Both the position numbers and the translations under genes were made by a program. Of a stretch of 64,000 bases of DNA, positions 11,595 to 22,530 are shown in pieces. The notes under the pieces were generated by a model that saw nothing but the letters and a program-made list of their open reading frames with translations, was not told the DNA's origin and did no database searches. The DNA comes from Pezicula radicicola (lineage: Eukaryota; Ascomycota; Leotiomycetes; Helotiales; Dermateaceae), in contig PDUO01000007.1 of the NCBI GenBank assembly GCA_003008705.1, positions 1,487,533 through 1,551,532 on the forward strand, written 5' to 3'. Each line of letters opens with the position of its first letter. Position 1 is the first letter of the stretch.

Positions 11595-14374
11595 ATGATG
11601 GCTCAGTCCGCCATCATCAACTTGCTCCTCTGGTCATCTCTATATACCCGAGTATCATGCTTCAATGCTTCTACACCAGTACCATGGAGAACAAATATAC
11701 AGAAGGTCGATACATTGATCGAATCCTTGACCAGCGTAGAGAAGATAACCTTGGTACATGGCAGTATTGATCCTGGTAATCAGAATCCTGCAGGATACAT
11801 AGCTTCAATTACTCGATTTGGAATACCAGCTGTTCAACTTGCTGATGGTGAGGCGTAAGCCTTGTCTGTATTCTGTAATGCTTGTACAAAAGTTACTGAT
11901 AGGTTCTAGGGGAATAAATATTGTTGAGGATGCTACAAGCATTCCTTCTCAGTTGAATATTGCTGCTACTTGGTCGAGAAAGGCCGCGTATGTTGCTGGT
12001 CTGGTTACAGGCAGGGAGGCTACTTTGCTGAATACTTGTTAGTCCATTTTTGTCAACCCACGTTTTCAAGTAGCTAATCAATCAGCCAGCCATTGCCTTA
12101 GCACCGAGAGTAAACATTCTCCGAGATCCGCTGACAGGGAACTTCTGGCAGTCGTACTCTGAAGATCCCTTCTTGAATTCCGTACTTGGAGTTGAAGGCG
12201 TGAATGGAATTCAAGATCAAGGAGCTATGGCAAACAGCAAACAAATTGGCCCTTCTAGCACCGGTGCCAGTAGTGGTGACAAGAACTCTGTTGTAGATTT
12301 ACAGACTCTACATGAAGTATACTGGGCCGCTTTCGAGGCACAAGTGAGAGCTGGAGCTGCGACTTTAATGTGCTCTTATGCGCAGGTATGCTTGTTAATC
12401 TTATTCTATAAATCTTAACCAGCTAATGCTTGTTTTCAGGTTAATGGCGTTCCAGCATGTCAATATCCCGAGCTACTATCAAACACTGTACGTGAAGACT
12501 GGAATTTCACTGGCATCGTAGTGTCTGATTGGGGCGCTGCTCACTCAACATCTGCCTCCATCATCGCAGGGATGGACTTAGAAATGCCTTCAGGAGCCTA
12601 TTTCGGAGATCTTCTCTACTCGCAAATTTACGAGATCCAGAACGTGTCCGAGACATATCTCAATCGAGCTCTTGGCCATATCTTGAGAAAATATAACGAG
12701 TTTGGTCTCTTGAACAGCAACGACACGTCAGATATATTATTAACAACGCCGTTGAATGAGGAAGTCGTTAATCATTCGGCAGGCATTGCATATGATATCG
12801 CTGTCAGATCAGGCGTGCTTCTCAAAAACGACAACGATGTTCTTCCTGTGGCAATTAATACTTCTCTTGGAGTGTTCGGCCCCTCTGGCCTTCAATATAC
12901 TCATGGAACAGGCTTTGCAGAACGAGCATATGGCTTTGTCTCCAGAGAGATAAGTCCATTAGAAGCACTCTCCCAAAGAATAGGGAAAAGTACTTCTGAG
13001 ATCCCATCTTCTGTGGGCATAGACCTTCAAGGCTCAGTAATACCCAGCACCTACCTTCTTGATTTGAATGGAACTCCAGGCCTTTCACGCAACGACTCGA
13101 TATCGCCTTCGTCTTACGTGACAGATCTTACCGTCGATTTTGTTAACTCAACCGCCTTACCGGCAAATCGGACTTACACCTGGAGCGGTAAACTACTCGC
13201 ACCAACAACAGGCTACTACCGACTTTCTCTTCAGCGTCTGATCCCGTCACCATCAGGTGGATATAATAACTCCGACTGGCAGACTATCTTCACTATTGGC
13301 AGTATCGTAGTCGATGGCACATCAGTAGCAGCCGGCTATCGATTATATCTCGATGGCGGAGCGCGACCCTGGAGTAAACCCATCATCACCACCGATGGAT
13401 GGGACAATATCGGCGGTAACATCTACCTCTCAGCTGGTACACACAATATCACAGCAACTATAGTCGGACTTCTTGGTCAAGAGGTCAATGTCCGTCTCTG
13501 CTGGGTACCTCCTTCACAACGCGAGATCAACATTCAAAAGGCCGTATCCCTTGCTCAAACCGTCTCAGTCCCTCTAGTGTTCGCCTATGCGAATTCCCCT
13601 GCTCCAGTCGGATTACAACTCGATGATTACCAAGACGAACTCATTACACGCATCAGCTCTGTCAATCCCCGAACTGTCGTAATCCTCCACAACTCAGAGC
13701 CAGTACTAATGCCCTGGCTCTCCTCCGTCTCCTCCATTCTCTGGATGGGTTATCCAGGCCAAGAAGGCAGCAACGCAGCAGCATCACTACTCCTAGGCTT
13801 TCATAATCCCCAAGGCCATCTTCCAGTCACCTACCCACTTTCCAAAAACCAAACCGTGACTCGTAATTCCCTTTATCCTGAGCGCGTTAATACAACAAGT
13901 GGTTCGGCAAACTTTACTGAAGGTGTGAATGCTGGTCACAGATGGTATATTCACTCCAATACTTCAACGCTGTTCCCTTTCGGTTTCGGTCTCTCTTACA
14001 GTACATTCTCGTACTCTGGCCTTCAAGTCTCCATTCAAAACCTCTCGACAGAAGCTACCGTTTCCGTATCATTCACGGTGCAAAACTCTGGTACCAGGGA
14101 TGGGGTTGCGGTACCGCAGATTTATCTCGGACCTCCTGCAGATGCGACAGTCAGATATCCAAGTGTGCAATTTGCAGCGGTGGCTTTAGTGGGATTTGAA
14201 GACGTAGAGTTAGAAGCCGGGGAGAGCAAGGAAATAAATATAACGATTCAGACAAGACAGTTGAGCTTTTGGGATGTCAATACGAGAAATTGGATTGTTG
14301 CTAAGGGAGCTAGGGAGATATATATTGGGAGTAATGTAGAGGAGAGAGTTTTGGTAGGGAGTTTCGAGCTGTGA
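11595..14374 (+). CDS. Secreted glycoside hydrolase family 3 beta-glucosidase with PA14 domain, 872 aa
   Basis: Four exons, 11595-11854, 11910-12037, 12090-12385 and 12440-14374, with closing phases. An N-terminal hydrophobic leader (about residues 1-22) marks a secreted protein. The GH3 N-terminal barrel shows QLADGEAGI, NILRDPLTGNFW with the RDP motif, MCSYAQVNG and VVSDWGA, where Asp258 is the expected catalytic nucleophile. The C-terminal sandwich begins at SGVLLKND (about 350) and is interrupted by a PA14-like insert (about 455-585) containing YTWSGKLLAPTTGYYRLSL. A fibronectin-III-like end (about 785-872) contains VPQIYLGPP and VALVGFEDVEL. Family members release terminal beta-linked glucose from oligosaccharides or glycosides. 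One oddity is that the usual Lys-His pair after the GVIA(T/C) region reads Lys-Gln (SKQIG). Many NxS/T sequons fit secretion. Confidence 0.92.
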
Positions 14375-14926
14375 TGTGAAGAGAAGGATTTTGAGAGAAA
14401 TTGGTGGTATAATCTTAGGGCTCTCTCTATCGATACACGTCAATATAATAAGCTGGCAGCAAAAAAGTTGAAGGAAAATAATAACAATCCCCTATTAAAC
14501 TATCCTTTAAATGTTCAGCCTATGTACGACTTTTGATTTTAAGCGACGAACTGACTTGACCTAAAGTGCCTACTCTCTACACTGATGTACAAGTTCCAAG
14601 AGTACGTTGAATTGACGATCCTACCTCCAATTCCATTCTCTACCGAGATACTACTAGTGAAGTGCCCGAAGCAATAAACCTTTCAATACTATTCTCTCGG
14701 CTAAATATAGTACTCTCTCATTAATTACCCTTGACGTATGTATCATGTATCTGTCACAGTAGACTTTGAAGGATATGATTTCCAGATGTATTACTTCAAT
14801 TTATAGCCTAATATTCGACACTACTTGAAGCCGTTACCCTAGGAGTGGCGAAGTCTGCAGTGAAATGGCGCGTTATACCAACAAAAGTAACAACGTACAA
14901 AAGCAAATGTCCAACCACAACAACTC
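14375..14926. other. Intergenic region between convergent genes
   Basis: About 550 bases holding the 3' ends of the GH3 gene and the MetE-like gene. It is AT-rich with A-rich runs near 14460-14485. No open frame of interest. Confidence 0.6.
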
Positions 14927-16132
14927 CTAAACAGCATCCCCCCAAATTCTTCTTGCCAGATCCCTAACCAACACCAACTTCTCCCACATCCTCACCTCGG
15001 TCATCCCAACCCCACCACCTTGACTCATACTAGCAAAACCACACTGAGGACTAACCCCCAAAACCTCATTAATAACTACATCCCTACTCCTTCCCTGACC
15101 CTTCGCAATAACATCCGCAGCATCCTCAACCCGCTTAACCAAATCCTCTAGATCTTCCATCTCAGTCTTTTTAGTCGATACAACACCCAGCACGACATTC
15201 TTTCCAATGGGTAGATGTCGTAAAGGTTCGAAATCTCCCGCTCGTTCTGTGTCGTATTCGAGATAGAATGTATCGTAGTCTAAATTTGAAAATATCCGTT
15301 TCGCGATTCTTTCGTAGGATCCGCTTGCTATGTGTGTAGATGCCGTCATGTTTCCTCGGCACAAGTGGATACCAACGTGTAGATCTTTAGGACGTCCTGC
15401 AAGACAGACATTATGAGCCCAGATATATAGGTCCAATAACTCATCGGCGTCAATTCCATCAGCAGTACAGCTGTCGATAAAATCGAAAGTAAGGAAGCAA
15501 GTCATATTTGGGTCATCAATCTGAATAGAGTGAATCCCAGCTTCATAAAGAGCGCGCAGTTCCGATGCATATGCAGCAGCCAGATCGGTGAAGTATTCTT
15601 GGTCAGAAGAGTAGACGGAGGCTGAGTACGCCGTCCCCTTTGCTAATTGCATATGCTGCCATGTTGGAGTTGGCATAGTAATCTTACATTCTTTCCATTT
15701 TTCGGGAGGGAGAAGACTTTTCAGCACTTCCCACTCCTCTAGGTACGCCGTCTTTACATGCTTGATCTTTCCAGTAGCAACTACACCTGGAAGCGTTGGA
15801 ATGCCTCGGCGCTCCAACTCCATAATAGCTGGAAAGTTGGGGCGGAAACCACCTGGGATAGGTACCTCGGGGAAGACTTCAAATCCTTCTAGCTTCTCGA
15901 AGAAACCGCTAAAGAATATGTGACGCTCAAATTCGCCTGATGACAATGGTCGAATTGACAAAGACAATTGTTTCTCGATAGCAGTGGCGAGAGCTTCTCG
16001 GGTGAGTCGCTTGATATCTTCAGGGAAGGGCTTTGTAAATGTAGTATCTAACTCGGACTTCGTGCGGGCTAAGAGAAGTTCTGAAGGGCGGAGGAGTGAG
16101 CCTATCTGCTCTGCGCGAAAGGGAGGAGCCAT
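14927..16132 (-). CDS. Cobalamin-independent methionine synthase (MetE C-terminal) family protein, 401 aa
   Basis: A single-exon gene whose ATG at 16132 opens the frame directly with MAPPFRAEQIGSLLRP, the usual start of this family. The protein matches only the C-terminal TIM-barrel half of MetE in length. The zinc ligands can be followed: His256 and Cys258 in GIHLCRGN, Glu292 in YLEYD and Cys364 in SPQCGFAS. SIQIDDPNM (about 202-210) supplies the conserved aspartates. Full MetE methylates homocysteine from methyltetrahydrofolate polyglutamate. Stand-alone C-terminal forms in fungi and bacteria (YxjG/YxjH type) are often of uncertain substrate, so a methyltransferase on a thiol substrate is the safe call. 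Cytosolic. The upstream side is followed by an AT-rich island. Confidence 0.9.
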   Translation of the reverse strand: MAPPFRAEQIGSLLRPSELLLARTKSELDTTFTKPFPEDIKRLTREALATAIEKQLSLSIRPLSSGEFERHIFFSGFFEKLEGFEVFPEVPIPGGFRPNFPAIMELERRGIPTLPGVVATGKIKHVKTAYLEEWEVLKSLLPPEKWKECKITMPTPTWQHMQLAKGTAYSASVYSSDQEYFTDLAAAYASELRALYEAGIHSIQIDDPNMTCFLTFDFIDSCTADGIDADELLDLYIWAHNVCLAGRPKDLHVGIHLCRGNMTASTHIASGSYERIAKRIFSNLDYDTFYLEYDTERAGDFEPLRHLPIGKNVVLGVVSTKKTEMEDLEDLVKRVEDAADVIAKGQGRSRDVVINEVLGVSPQCGFASMSQGGGVGMTEVRMWEKLVLVRDLARRIWGDAV

Positions 16133-16289
16133 GGTACTGTAAAAGTGAGTAAAGCTCTTTAGAAGCGGTTTATTGATGGGTTATGTTCATAACGTCGTTT
16201 GAAGCTGACGGTACTGTGGACATATATACAAAGTAAGGCGGCTACGGGGTAACGGCGAAAGTAAGTACGCCGGGAAAGTAAGTATACCG
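16133..16289. promoter_or_regulatory. Presumed promoter of the MetE-like gene
   Basis: The segment just upstream of the ATG at 16132 reads toward it on the minus strand. A TATATATA-like motif (near 16220-16230) lies about 90-100 bases upstream of the start codon. This is consistent with a compact promoter, but no factor site is assigned. Confidence 0.3.
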
Positions 16290-16770
16290 CTTTGATTTTA
16301 TAAGTGAAAATAGCTAGATTTCCTACTTTTTAACTATAAAAGCTATTAAAATTATAATAATATTAACTATATATACCTTAAAAAAATATTATAGGTAATT
16401 TAAGAGGTTATTCTTAATTTAAGCTAATTTCTAGAGAGTTTTTATAATTATATAGCTAGTATAATAACCTTTTAGTAAGCCTAAGTTTAAGAGTTTATAG
16501 GCTTTATAAACTTAGATATTAGAGTATAAAAACCTATAAGTACTACTAAAAGGAGATTTACTTTAGGCTCTTTATATACTAAGAGAATTACTAAACGATA
16601 GGATTATAGAGCTTAGTAGTAACAATCCCTATCTAGTAAATATTAAGACTTTCAGGCCGAAGCTTTGTAATATTAAATAATATTATAATATTAGGTTACT
16701 TTTTATAAAGGACTTTGATTTTAGCCCTAATTTTACCCTAATTTTACCTAAAAATCGAAGCGGCTTGTTT
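16290..16770. repeat. AT-rich, RIP-like island, possible decayed transposon
   Basis: This block is far richer in TA, TTA and TAA than its flanks and has stop codons in every frame. The ends carry a weak inverted match: CCGCTTTGATTTT at the left (near 16291) and, read on the other strand, CCGCTTCGATTTT at the right (near 16752-16764). No target-site duplication is clear and no protein is readable, so only a mutated repeat is supported. Confidence 0.45.
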
Positions 16771-18671
16771 TGAAAAAAACACCGACGATTAATAGCCGGC
16801 CCGACCTTCTACTACGCTATCGCTTGTAGTCGGCAAAAGTAAGTGTCCCGTCCTCTCCGTAGTAGAAAAAACAGGCCCATTCTAAAACACCACACCACGA
16901 CGACATCTACCCCTATAGCCTCGCAGAGCCTCCGGAGGACAAGTTTTAGCCGGGAGAGGCCGGTAAGCAAAGGTGACGTGATCTGAAAGGGCTCACGTGA
17001 CCGAACGGCGGCCCCGGCTAAAACTTGTATCATATATGTGTGTTCATCTTGTTCCCGTACTTTACCGTTCTCAGATCAAGCTTATTCACTACTCATAGAG
17101 CACGACTGTTCTTTCTGATATCGCTCAAAATATCGCTCAAAATATTGCTTTTGTGGTTGCCTCCAAATGGAGGGCGCTAGACTCAATCATCGAGAATATG
17201 TTGTTAATCTAGGGATGTCAAACGGCGTCGGTTCCCTCGATCTGATAATCTCCAGGCCATGATTTCACTAAAAAGAAGAAAGATTGCTTACCGTACTTGA
17301 ATTTTATATAGTGAAAGGTTAGTGATTGTTTATATTTTTTTTTGAAAAATAACCTCTAGACTGCTGTTATGATCTTATTATATGGGCTCATTAGTAGCAG
17401 TTTGAAATATGTTTGCTTATGGACTGCCACTACGTTATCCGCAATTACAAACAATTTAATCAGACGTCCGTGCTGCAGAGACTTGAGTCTGAGATCTATA
17501 CCTTTAAAAATGAAGAACTCACATTCGACACTCTGGGAACGCTTCCAGATCCATGGAGCTTGACGTTGGGGTTTGGGTGATGCTTGTAAGGGGCTCTAGG
17601 TCCGATGAGTTCAAAGTAACTACTCTGCTTTTACGATCCAAGTATATAGAGACCGCTAATATTCGCTACAAGTCCAAAAAAGCTTGAAAATTAGCAAAAG
17701 CACTTAGGAGGATAGAGAAATATACTAACTTCCTGGCTTCTATATACGTCTCAAGCTCGCTTAGTCGGAAGGTACGAAGCGAGTTTCTGTTTAGGGGTTT
17801 AGAGGCAAGGTATTGCGTTTAAGATGTCGAAATGTACAGAAGCTGTACAGTCTATATACAGGGTTGTAGATATGTAAGGTGCGTTGTTTGTTAAGACTGC
17901 GCCTAAAAGGATAAAAAGAAACATCTTGAGCTTTTTCCTCTTCAAGACCTCAAATCGAGTCTTCGAGAAAAGCCATGGGAATTTGTAGCGTTCTATGTCA
18001 TGAACTTACCTTGGCCCACACAGTACCGCTGATAGAGCAGCGCTACCCACTTTCCTGAATAGATACATATTCTTTTAACGATATAATTCCGGTATAATTA
18101 TCACATGGTTCTTCCCTTTTGGCTGCCGTCTGCTACTACTCTGCTACTATCCCGGGAAGGTTAGTTTCGCTTTTCAAGGAATTTTAGTCTTGCATCATTG
18201 GTCCTAAGGAGGTAATCTGATTACAGATAATGCGAAGTTGTTATTCACCTAGGCAAAGACTCAAAGTTCAGAGTGAACTATTGTATTAGTACTTAGTGAA
18301 GATTGTTTTATATAGGGATAAACTGTTGACCTAGATCGGTCTCCACCGCTCAAAGTGACCAAAAACACATGTTATTGGCTCGCCCACCCGGTCCGGTGGT
18401 GCAGAGGGTGTGATAGCAGACTTATGCGTTGTAGCGATGCAGTGTTGTCCCATTTTGGCAAATCATAGTGGACCAGATGAATGCCTGCCTGTCGTTAGGC
18501 AGCACTGTCACCTGCATATGCCAGCAGCTTACAATGCTCCACCCTACCGTTTATCGTTCTTTGCGAGGCTGAGGATCAAAGTTCCGAGCAGAGAGTAACA
18601 TCAATAGGCTACTGCTTCGTTCAGCTACTCTCCCAGTATCATCAGGTTATGAAGAACCAAGATTCCTCAAA
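16771..18671. other. Intergenic region
   Basis: About 1.9 kb without a supported gene. Short open frames at 16812-17033, 17369-17563 and 18410-18598 show no domain or splicing pattern. A T-run near 17334-17345 and a direct repeat of ATATCGCTCAAA at 17119-17145 are the only local features. The 100 bases before 18672 are the presumed leader of the DUF6594 gene. Confidence 0.55.
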
Positions 18672-19949
18672 ATGGAACCCACAGAATCCGAGACGGCTCA
18701 CGAATTTTCAATTTTGCCCACCCCTTCGCCGCCTACGTCTCAAGTGGATCGACGAGAAACAGTAGATCGTTATTTTGGAGTACAAACACCAAATCATATG
18801 GAGTCACAACCAGTGAGCACGATCCAAGATGAAGTAGACGAGCTGCCAGAAGGGAACAGGTTCATATCCGCAGCTCCAAACAGGATGAAACAGAAGATTT
18901 CCAGACTGCCTAAAAGGCATCGCCGGACTTTAGAAGACCCAGAAGTCCACGAAACTATTGTTCGCCAAAGTGAGTGACCCAATTGATGCTATTCACTCTT
19001 GGCATGATTCATTTTTATATTTGCTAGGAACAGTGGGAAACTACACGAACGGATATCCACGACTCGCTGCATTTTTGGATAGTAGTGACGATTTCATGAT
19101 TTTCCGACGTTTTGGTTATATTCAAACCCGGCTTCTTCTTGAGAAGCAAGCTCGGCTCCTTCGTCTGGAAGAAAAACTTGACCAAATGGACCACAACGAC
19201 GCTATAGAACATCCACAGAGACTTGTAAGTGTGGAAATAGCAGACGAAGACGCGCCAGAACGTAAGGGTTTACTTGAAGATATTGAGCGTGCTTTTTGCG
19301 AATACTGTCAGTGATATTGAGACCCTGAGAATAACAGGATGCGTAATGGATCTGACCTATTATATAGCTGGACTCCTAACCTCTACACAACAGATGAGAT
19401 GTTTTGAAAAACCTACGGAACGCGATTTACAGAGTGTTAGGAATTATATTGACAGACAAGCACCTGTAGTAGAGAGCGAGAGTAGTTGGAATTACTCAAT
19501 GGAAGACCAAGTCGCCCTTAGGCCACCGAGGGAACCTGACTGGTTGGAACGACAGATTGAAAGACTTTTATTCCCTTTCAATGGAGCTAAGTTCTCCAAC
19601 CTGAACATAGCATCTTATAGCCAAATAAAGGCACAAAATCTAGCGACAGCCATTATAGCATTCTCGATGTCTGTCCTTCTCGTTCTCCCCGTCTTCATCT
19701 GCTACATCCTTGTTAGTATAGTCGGCGGCAACAAAGGCTACGGAGGATGCATCGGTGTCCTGTTTTTGTTCACACTTGTATTCGCTTTCTCCATGGCATT
19801 CTACTCGAAAGCAAAGCGGCATGAAGTCCTTGGAGCTACTGCAGCGTAAGGGCCGATCGCCTGAAAGGTATTCTAGGAATAATACTAACTTCCTTTGCAG
19901 ATATTGTGCGGTTCTTGTTGTGTTTTTAGGGAATGCGGCAAAGCAATGA
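18672..19949 (+). CDS. DUF6594 family membrane protein, 367 aa
   Basis: Exons are 18672-18969, 19028-19306, 19368-19845 and 19901-19949. The second intron uses a GTCAGT donor; it was chosen because it joins ERAFCEY directly to GLLTSTQQMRCFEKPTERD, the family arrangement. The order is an N-terminal polar, low-complexity region (1-99); YPRLAAFLDSSDDFMIFRRF (about 107-126) with a coiled acidic helix; ERDLQSVRNYIDRQAP; and three hydrophobic segments close to the C-terminus, the last encoded by the tiny fourth exon. The acceptor of intron 1 could also be six bases downstream in frame. DUF6594 proteins are widespread in Pezizomycotina and often lie near HET or NLR-like genes, but their function is not established. 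Membrane location is inferred from the C-terminal helices. Confidence 0.88.
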
Positions 19950-21039
19950 TGTCAAGTACTTTAGTATCTCATACGTTTACTTGCGGCAAGTCATTGTACA
20001 AAGACCTATGACCACTAAACGAATGATACAATGATTTCTTCTGTAAATTTTCGCTTTTACGCCAAAACAAATGGACGAGCGCAATCTCATCCCAAAATCG
20101 TCTATACAAGCCCTTTTAAAGGACCTTAGCGATATCGCCTTGTAAGACACTTAAGAGCATGTAAGTCTGTTTCAGGGGATATATAGGACAATGGAATTTC
20201 TTTACAATGTCTCTCTATCTTACCTCGAAATGCATTACGTTGTAGGACTTCCGACCTAATCTTTCTTTAATGAAGTCCTCTCTCTTTTCGAGGTTTCGGA
20301 CTATCAAGAACGGCCCTTATACAAGTGCCCACATAAAACATGGCATGACGTTTAACTTGGACAACGCAGAAGATTTCACTCTTGTATAGATAACAAGCTC
20401 AACATTTTGTTAATTACTAGTTTCATGAACTGATCCTACAACGAGGGCTTATTTCGGTTGAAATTGCATGGACTATAAATAAGCGAGTGTCTGTTAGAGT
20501 GTCCCTACAGAAATCACAATACTACTATCTTCGATATATCTTCGCACATCGTAACGTGGGAGGGCGAGTGATATATAGGCTGGCACAGAAGTATTGCGCA
20601 ATCTCTGACAAAAGCTATCTACTTACCATTCTATTTGAGGCACAACTTAGTCCATACGCTGCTTAATACGTCCACCGTCCTAGTCTCTACAGCCAGCTTC
20701 GCCATCAACACTGATAAGTAGCAGAGACTACACGTGGATGGTAGTTGAGAATGATGAAGTGGTGAGGAGTTATATTCAACGTGAGTTGACGAGTACTAGA
20801 AGTAAGGATTAAGCTTAACAACCAAATAAGTTACTTCAGTCAACCAAGCGGTTACTTGAGTTAAGCGAGGTACTTCGAGTTATATCGTAGTAGAAATACA
20901 TAGAAGGTATCCTAGTTTGTAGAGATTTTAACTAACACAGCTCCTAGTTAACATGTGTGAAGAGGATTATCGCTAGTACACCTGTGGTTGTAGTAAACGG
21001 AGTTCGCTCTTGTTGTAATGCATTATCTCAACCTGTGCA
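19950..21039. other. Intergenic region
   Basis: About 1.1 kb between the DUF6594 gene and the convergent F-box-type gene. There is a partial inverted match between GTCTCTAC near 20690 and GCAGAGACTAC near 20722. No gene is supported. Confidence 0.55.
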
Positions 21040-22083
21040 CTATACAACACCACCCACCCTCCGCAGGTTTTCATGCTTCTCATCTTTAATGCTACCAAAT
21101 TGCCTCAAGTGCTCTTTGAAAGAGTCAACAGTGTATAGACGTCTGTAATGCATAAGCAAATCCTGCCCCCAGGACCTTTTGCATCCATGGCAATAACGAC
21201 CAAGCTCTACGTCTTGCGAGATTCTATTCAACCATGGTGTGCGAATAATGGCCATATAACGCATTGGATTTTGAGAGTCTCCGTCCAAAGGGTCTTCATA
21301 CTGAAGGTTATCAGCTAGGAATCCACCTAGGGATTCACCCCGCCGCCAAGGTGTGTTTCGGTCTTTTTCTGCCGCCACGTATCTTTCCATAGCAGCGACA
21401 GAACCATGTAGCTCAATGCCCGCACGGCGAGCACTATCATGATCTAGCATTCTACTTCTAGAATTATATTCTATCCGGTTCCGTGAATATGTGCCAGGTA
21501 TTGTATTCATACGTGGTAAACGTTCAAGGATTTCATGAGTGATGCCAAATTTGTTCTTCGCTTTTTCGGACGGTAATGGATAATAAACGTTTCTATGTAT
21601 AAAACAGAGATAGCAGACGCGTTTACAAGTCAAAACATAGAGGTAGCCGCCAAAGTCGCCACAAGTCTCGCATTCAGCCGTGCAAATAGTCGCATACAGG
21701 GTTTCGCAGGTTATATACCGGCCCGTCTCAATGGCTAGAATGCCACGGAGCGCATCGCGTGCATGCGTATAAATGGCTTTGCATTTGGGAATCGAGTCCA
21801 CAATCTGGAGGGCCATTCGATTAACATACCGAAAATCTATAAGCGTGCGTACATCAAGTTGGAAGAGTATGCACTGTAGCAGCTCGAGAAGGATTTTGTC
21901 GAGGGAGCCAAGACCGGCTGTAGGTGAAGCGCTTATGTGGCATTCGGGCTGCATTGGAAGATTTGTGCCCAGAGTGAAGTCGCAGCCACGACGTTTGTAG
22001 GTGAATTTGCGGAATTTGAGGGCATCAAGGCTAGCGGAGCTTTGTTGCTCTCGCTGTTGCTTTTGTTCAGCCTTCTTGGTCAT
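21040..22083 (-). CDS. F-box-type fungal protein with Cys-rich centre, 347 aa
   Basis: A single-exon frame from the ATG at 22083. A basic N-terminus (KKAEQKQQREQQ) is followed at about residues 58-105 by LGSLDKILLELLQCILFQL and DVRTLIDFRYVNRMALQIV, the helix pattern of a fungal F-box. The central part has paired cysteines (CETCGDFGGYL, CKRVCYLCF, about 138-165) that could bind zinc. A second CxxC (CHGC) occurs near residue 308. No leader or membrane segment. By analogy with the many fungal F-box proteins of this layout, it may present substrates to an SCF ubiquitin ligase, but no substrate can be suggested. The last residues run into a low-complexity GVV end. Confidence 0.8.
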   Translation of the reverse strand: MTKKAEQKQQREQQSSASLDALKFRKFTYKRRGCDFTLGTNLPMQPECHISASPTAGLGSLDKILLELLQCILFQLDVRTLIDFRYVNRMALQIVDSIPKCKAIYTHARDALRGILAIETGRYITCETLYATICTAECETCGDFGGYLYVLTCKRVCYLCFIHRNVYYPLPSEKAKNKFGITHEILERLPRMNTIPGTYSRNRIEYNSRSRMLDHDSARRAGIELHGSVAAMERYVAAEKDRNTPWRRGESLGGFLADNLQYEDPLDGDSQNPMRYMAIIRTPWLNRISQDVELGRYCHGCKRSWGQDLLMHYRRLYTVDSFKEHLRQFGSIKDEKHENLRRVGGVV

Positions 22084-22530
22084 CTTTCCGCCGTAGCGAG
22101 AAGACGCTCATGAATCGAAACTCTCGACGGCAAGCTGGACTACGACCGACAGCAGGTCCGTTGCGAATGCGTGGCGGAGGTGGTGGAGTGAGGGTGTAGA
22201 TAAGCCGGAGGAGACGAACGAGATGGAGGAAGTGGAGGATGAAGTGATGCAAGGGGCATTCGTAATGTAGGGACACGTGACATGATATCAATAGCAGTCT
22301 CTGCAGGTGGTCGAATTGTGTTATTATTCATCTTTTTTGCTTCGGTGTGATTGCAACTACATAGAAAAGCTTTAGGTTGGTCTTGGCTCAACACACCCTC
22401 TTGAGCAAACGACTTTCGCAAGATCTCTTTCGCTGGCAGACTTTACCTAAGTCGTTATATATTCCGGCACGTGCTATATACAACATATAAATACAAATTG
22501 GTATCTTACTCGCAGAATCTCTTATAAGAC
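22084..22530. other. Intergenic region
   Basis: About 450 bases between two genes on the minus strand. It contains the promoter of the F-box-type gene and the 3' end of the acyl-CoA synthetase gene. A GGAGGTGGTGGAG-like purine tract lies near 22178-22190. No gene called. Confidence 0.55.

Noticed and set aside
18385..18470. Possible tRNA gene (GGTCCGGTGGTGCAGAGGG...)
   Set aside because: No cloverleaf can be drawn: the T-arm sequence (GTTCRANYC) is missing and the acceptor ends do not pair.
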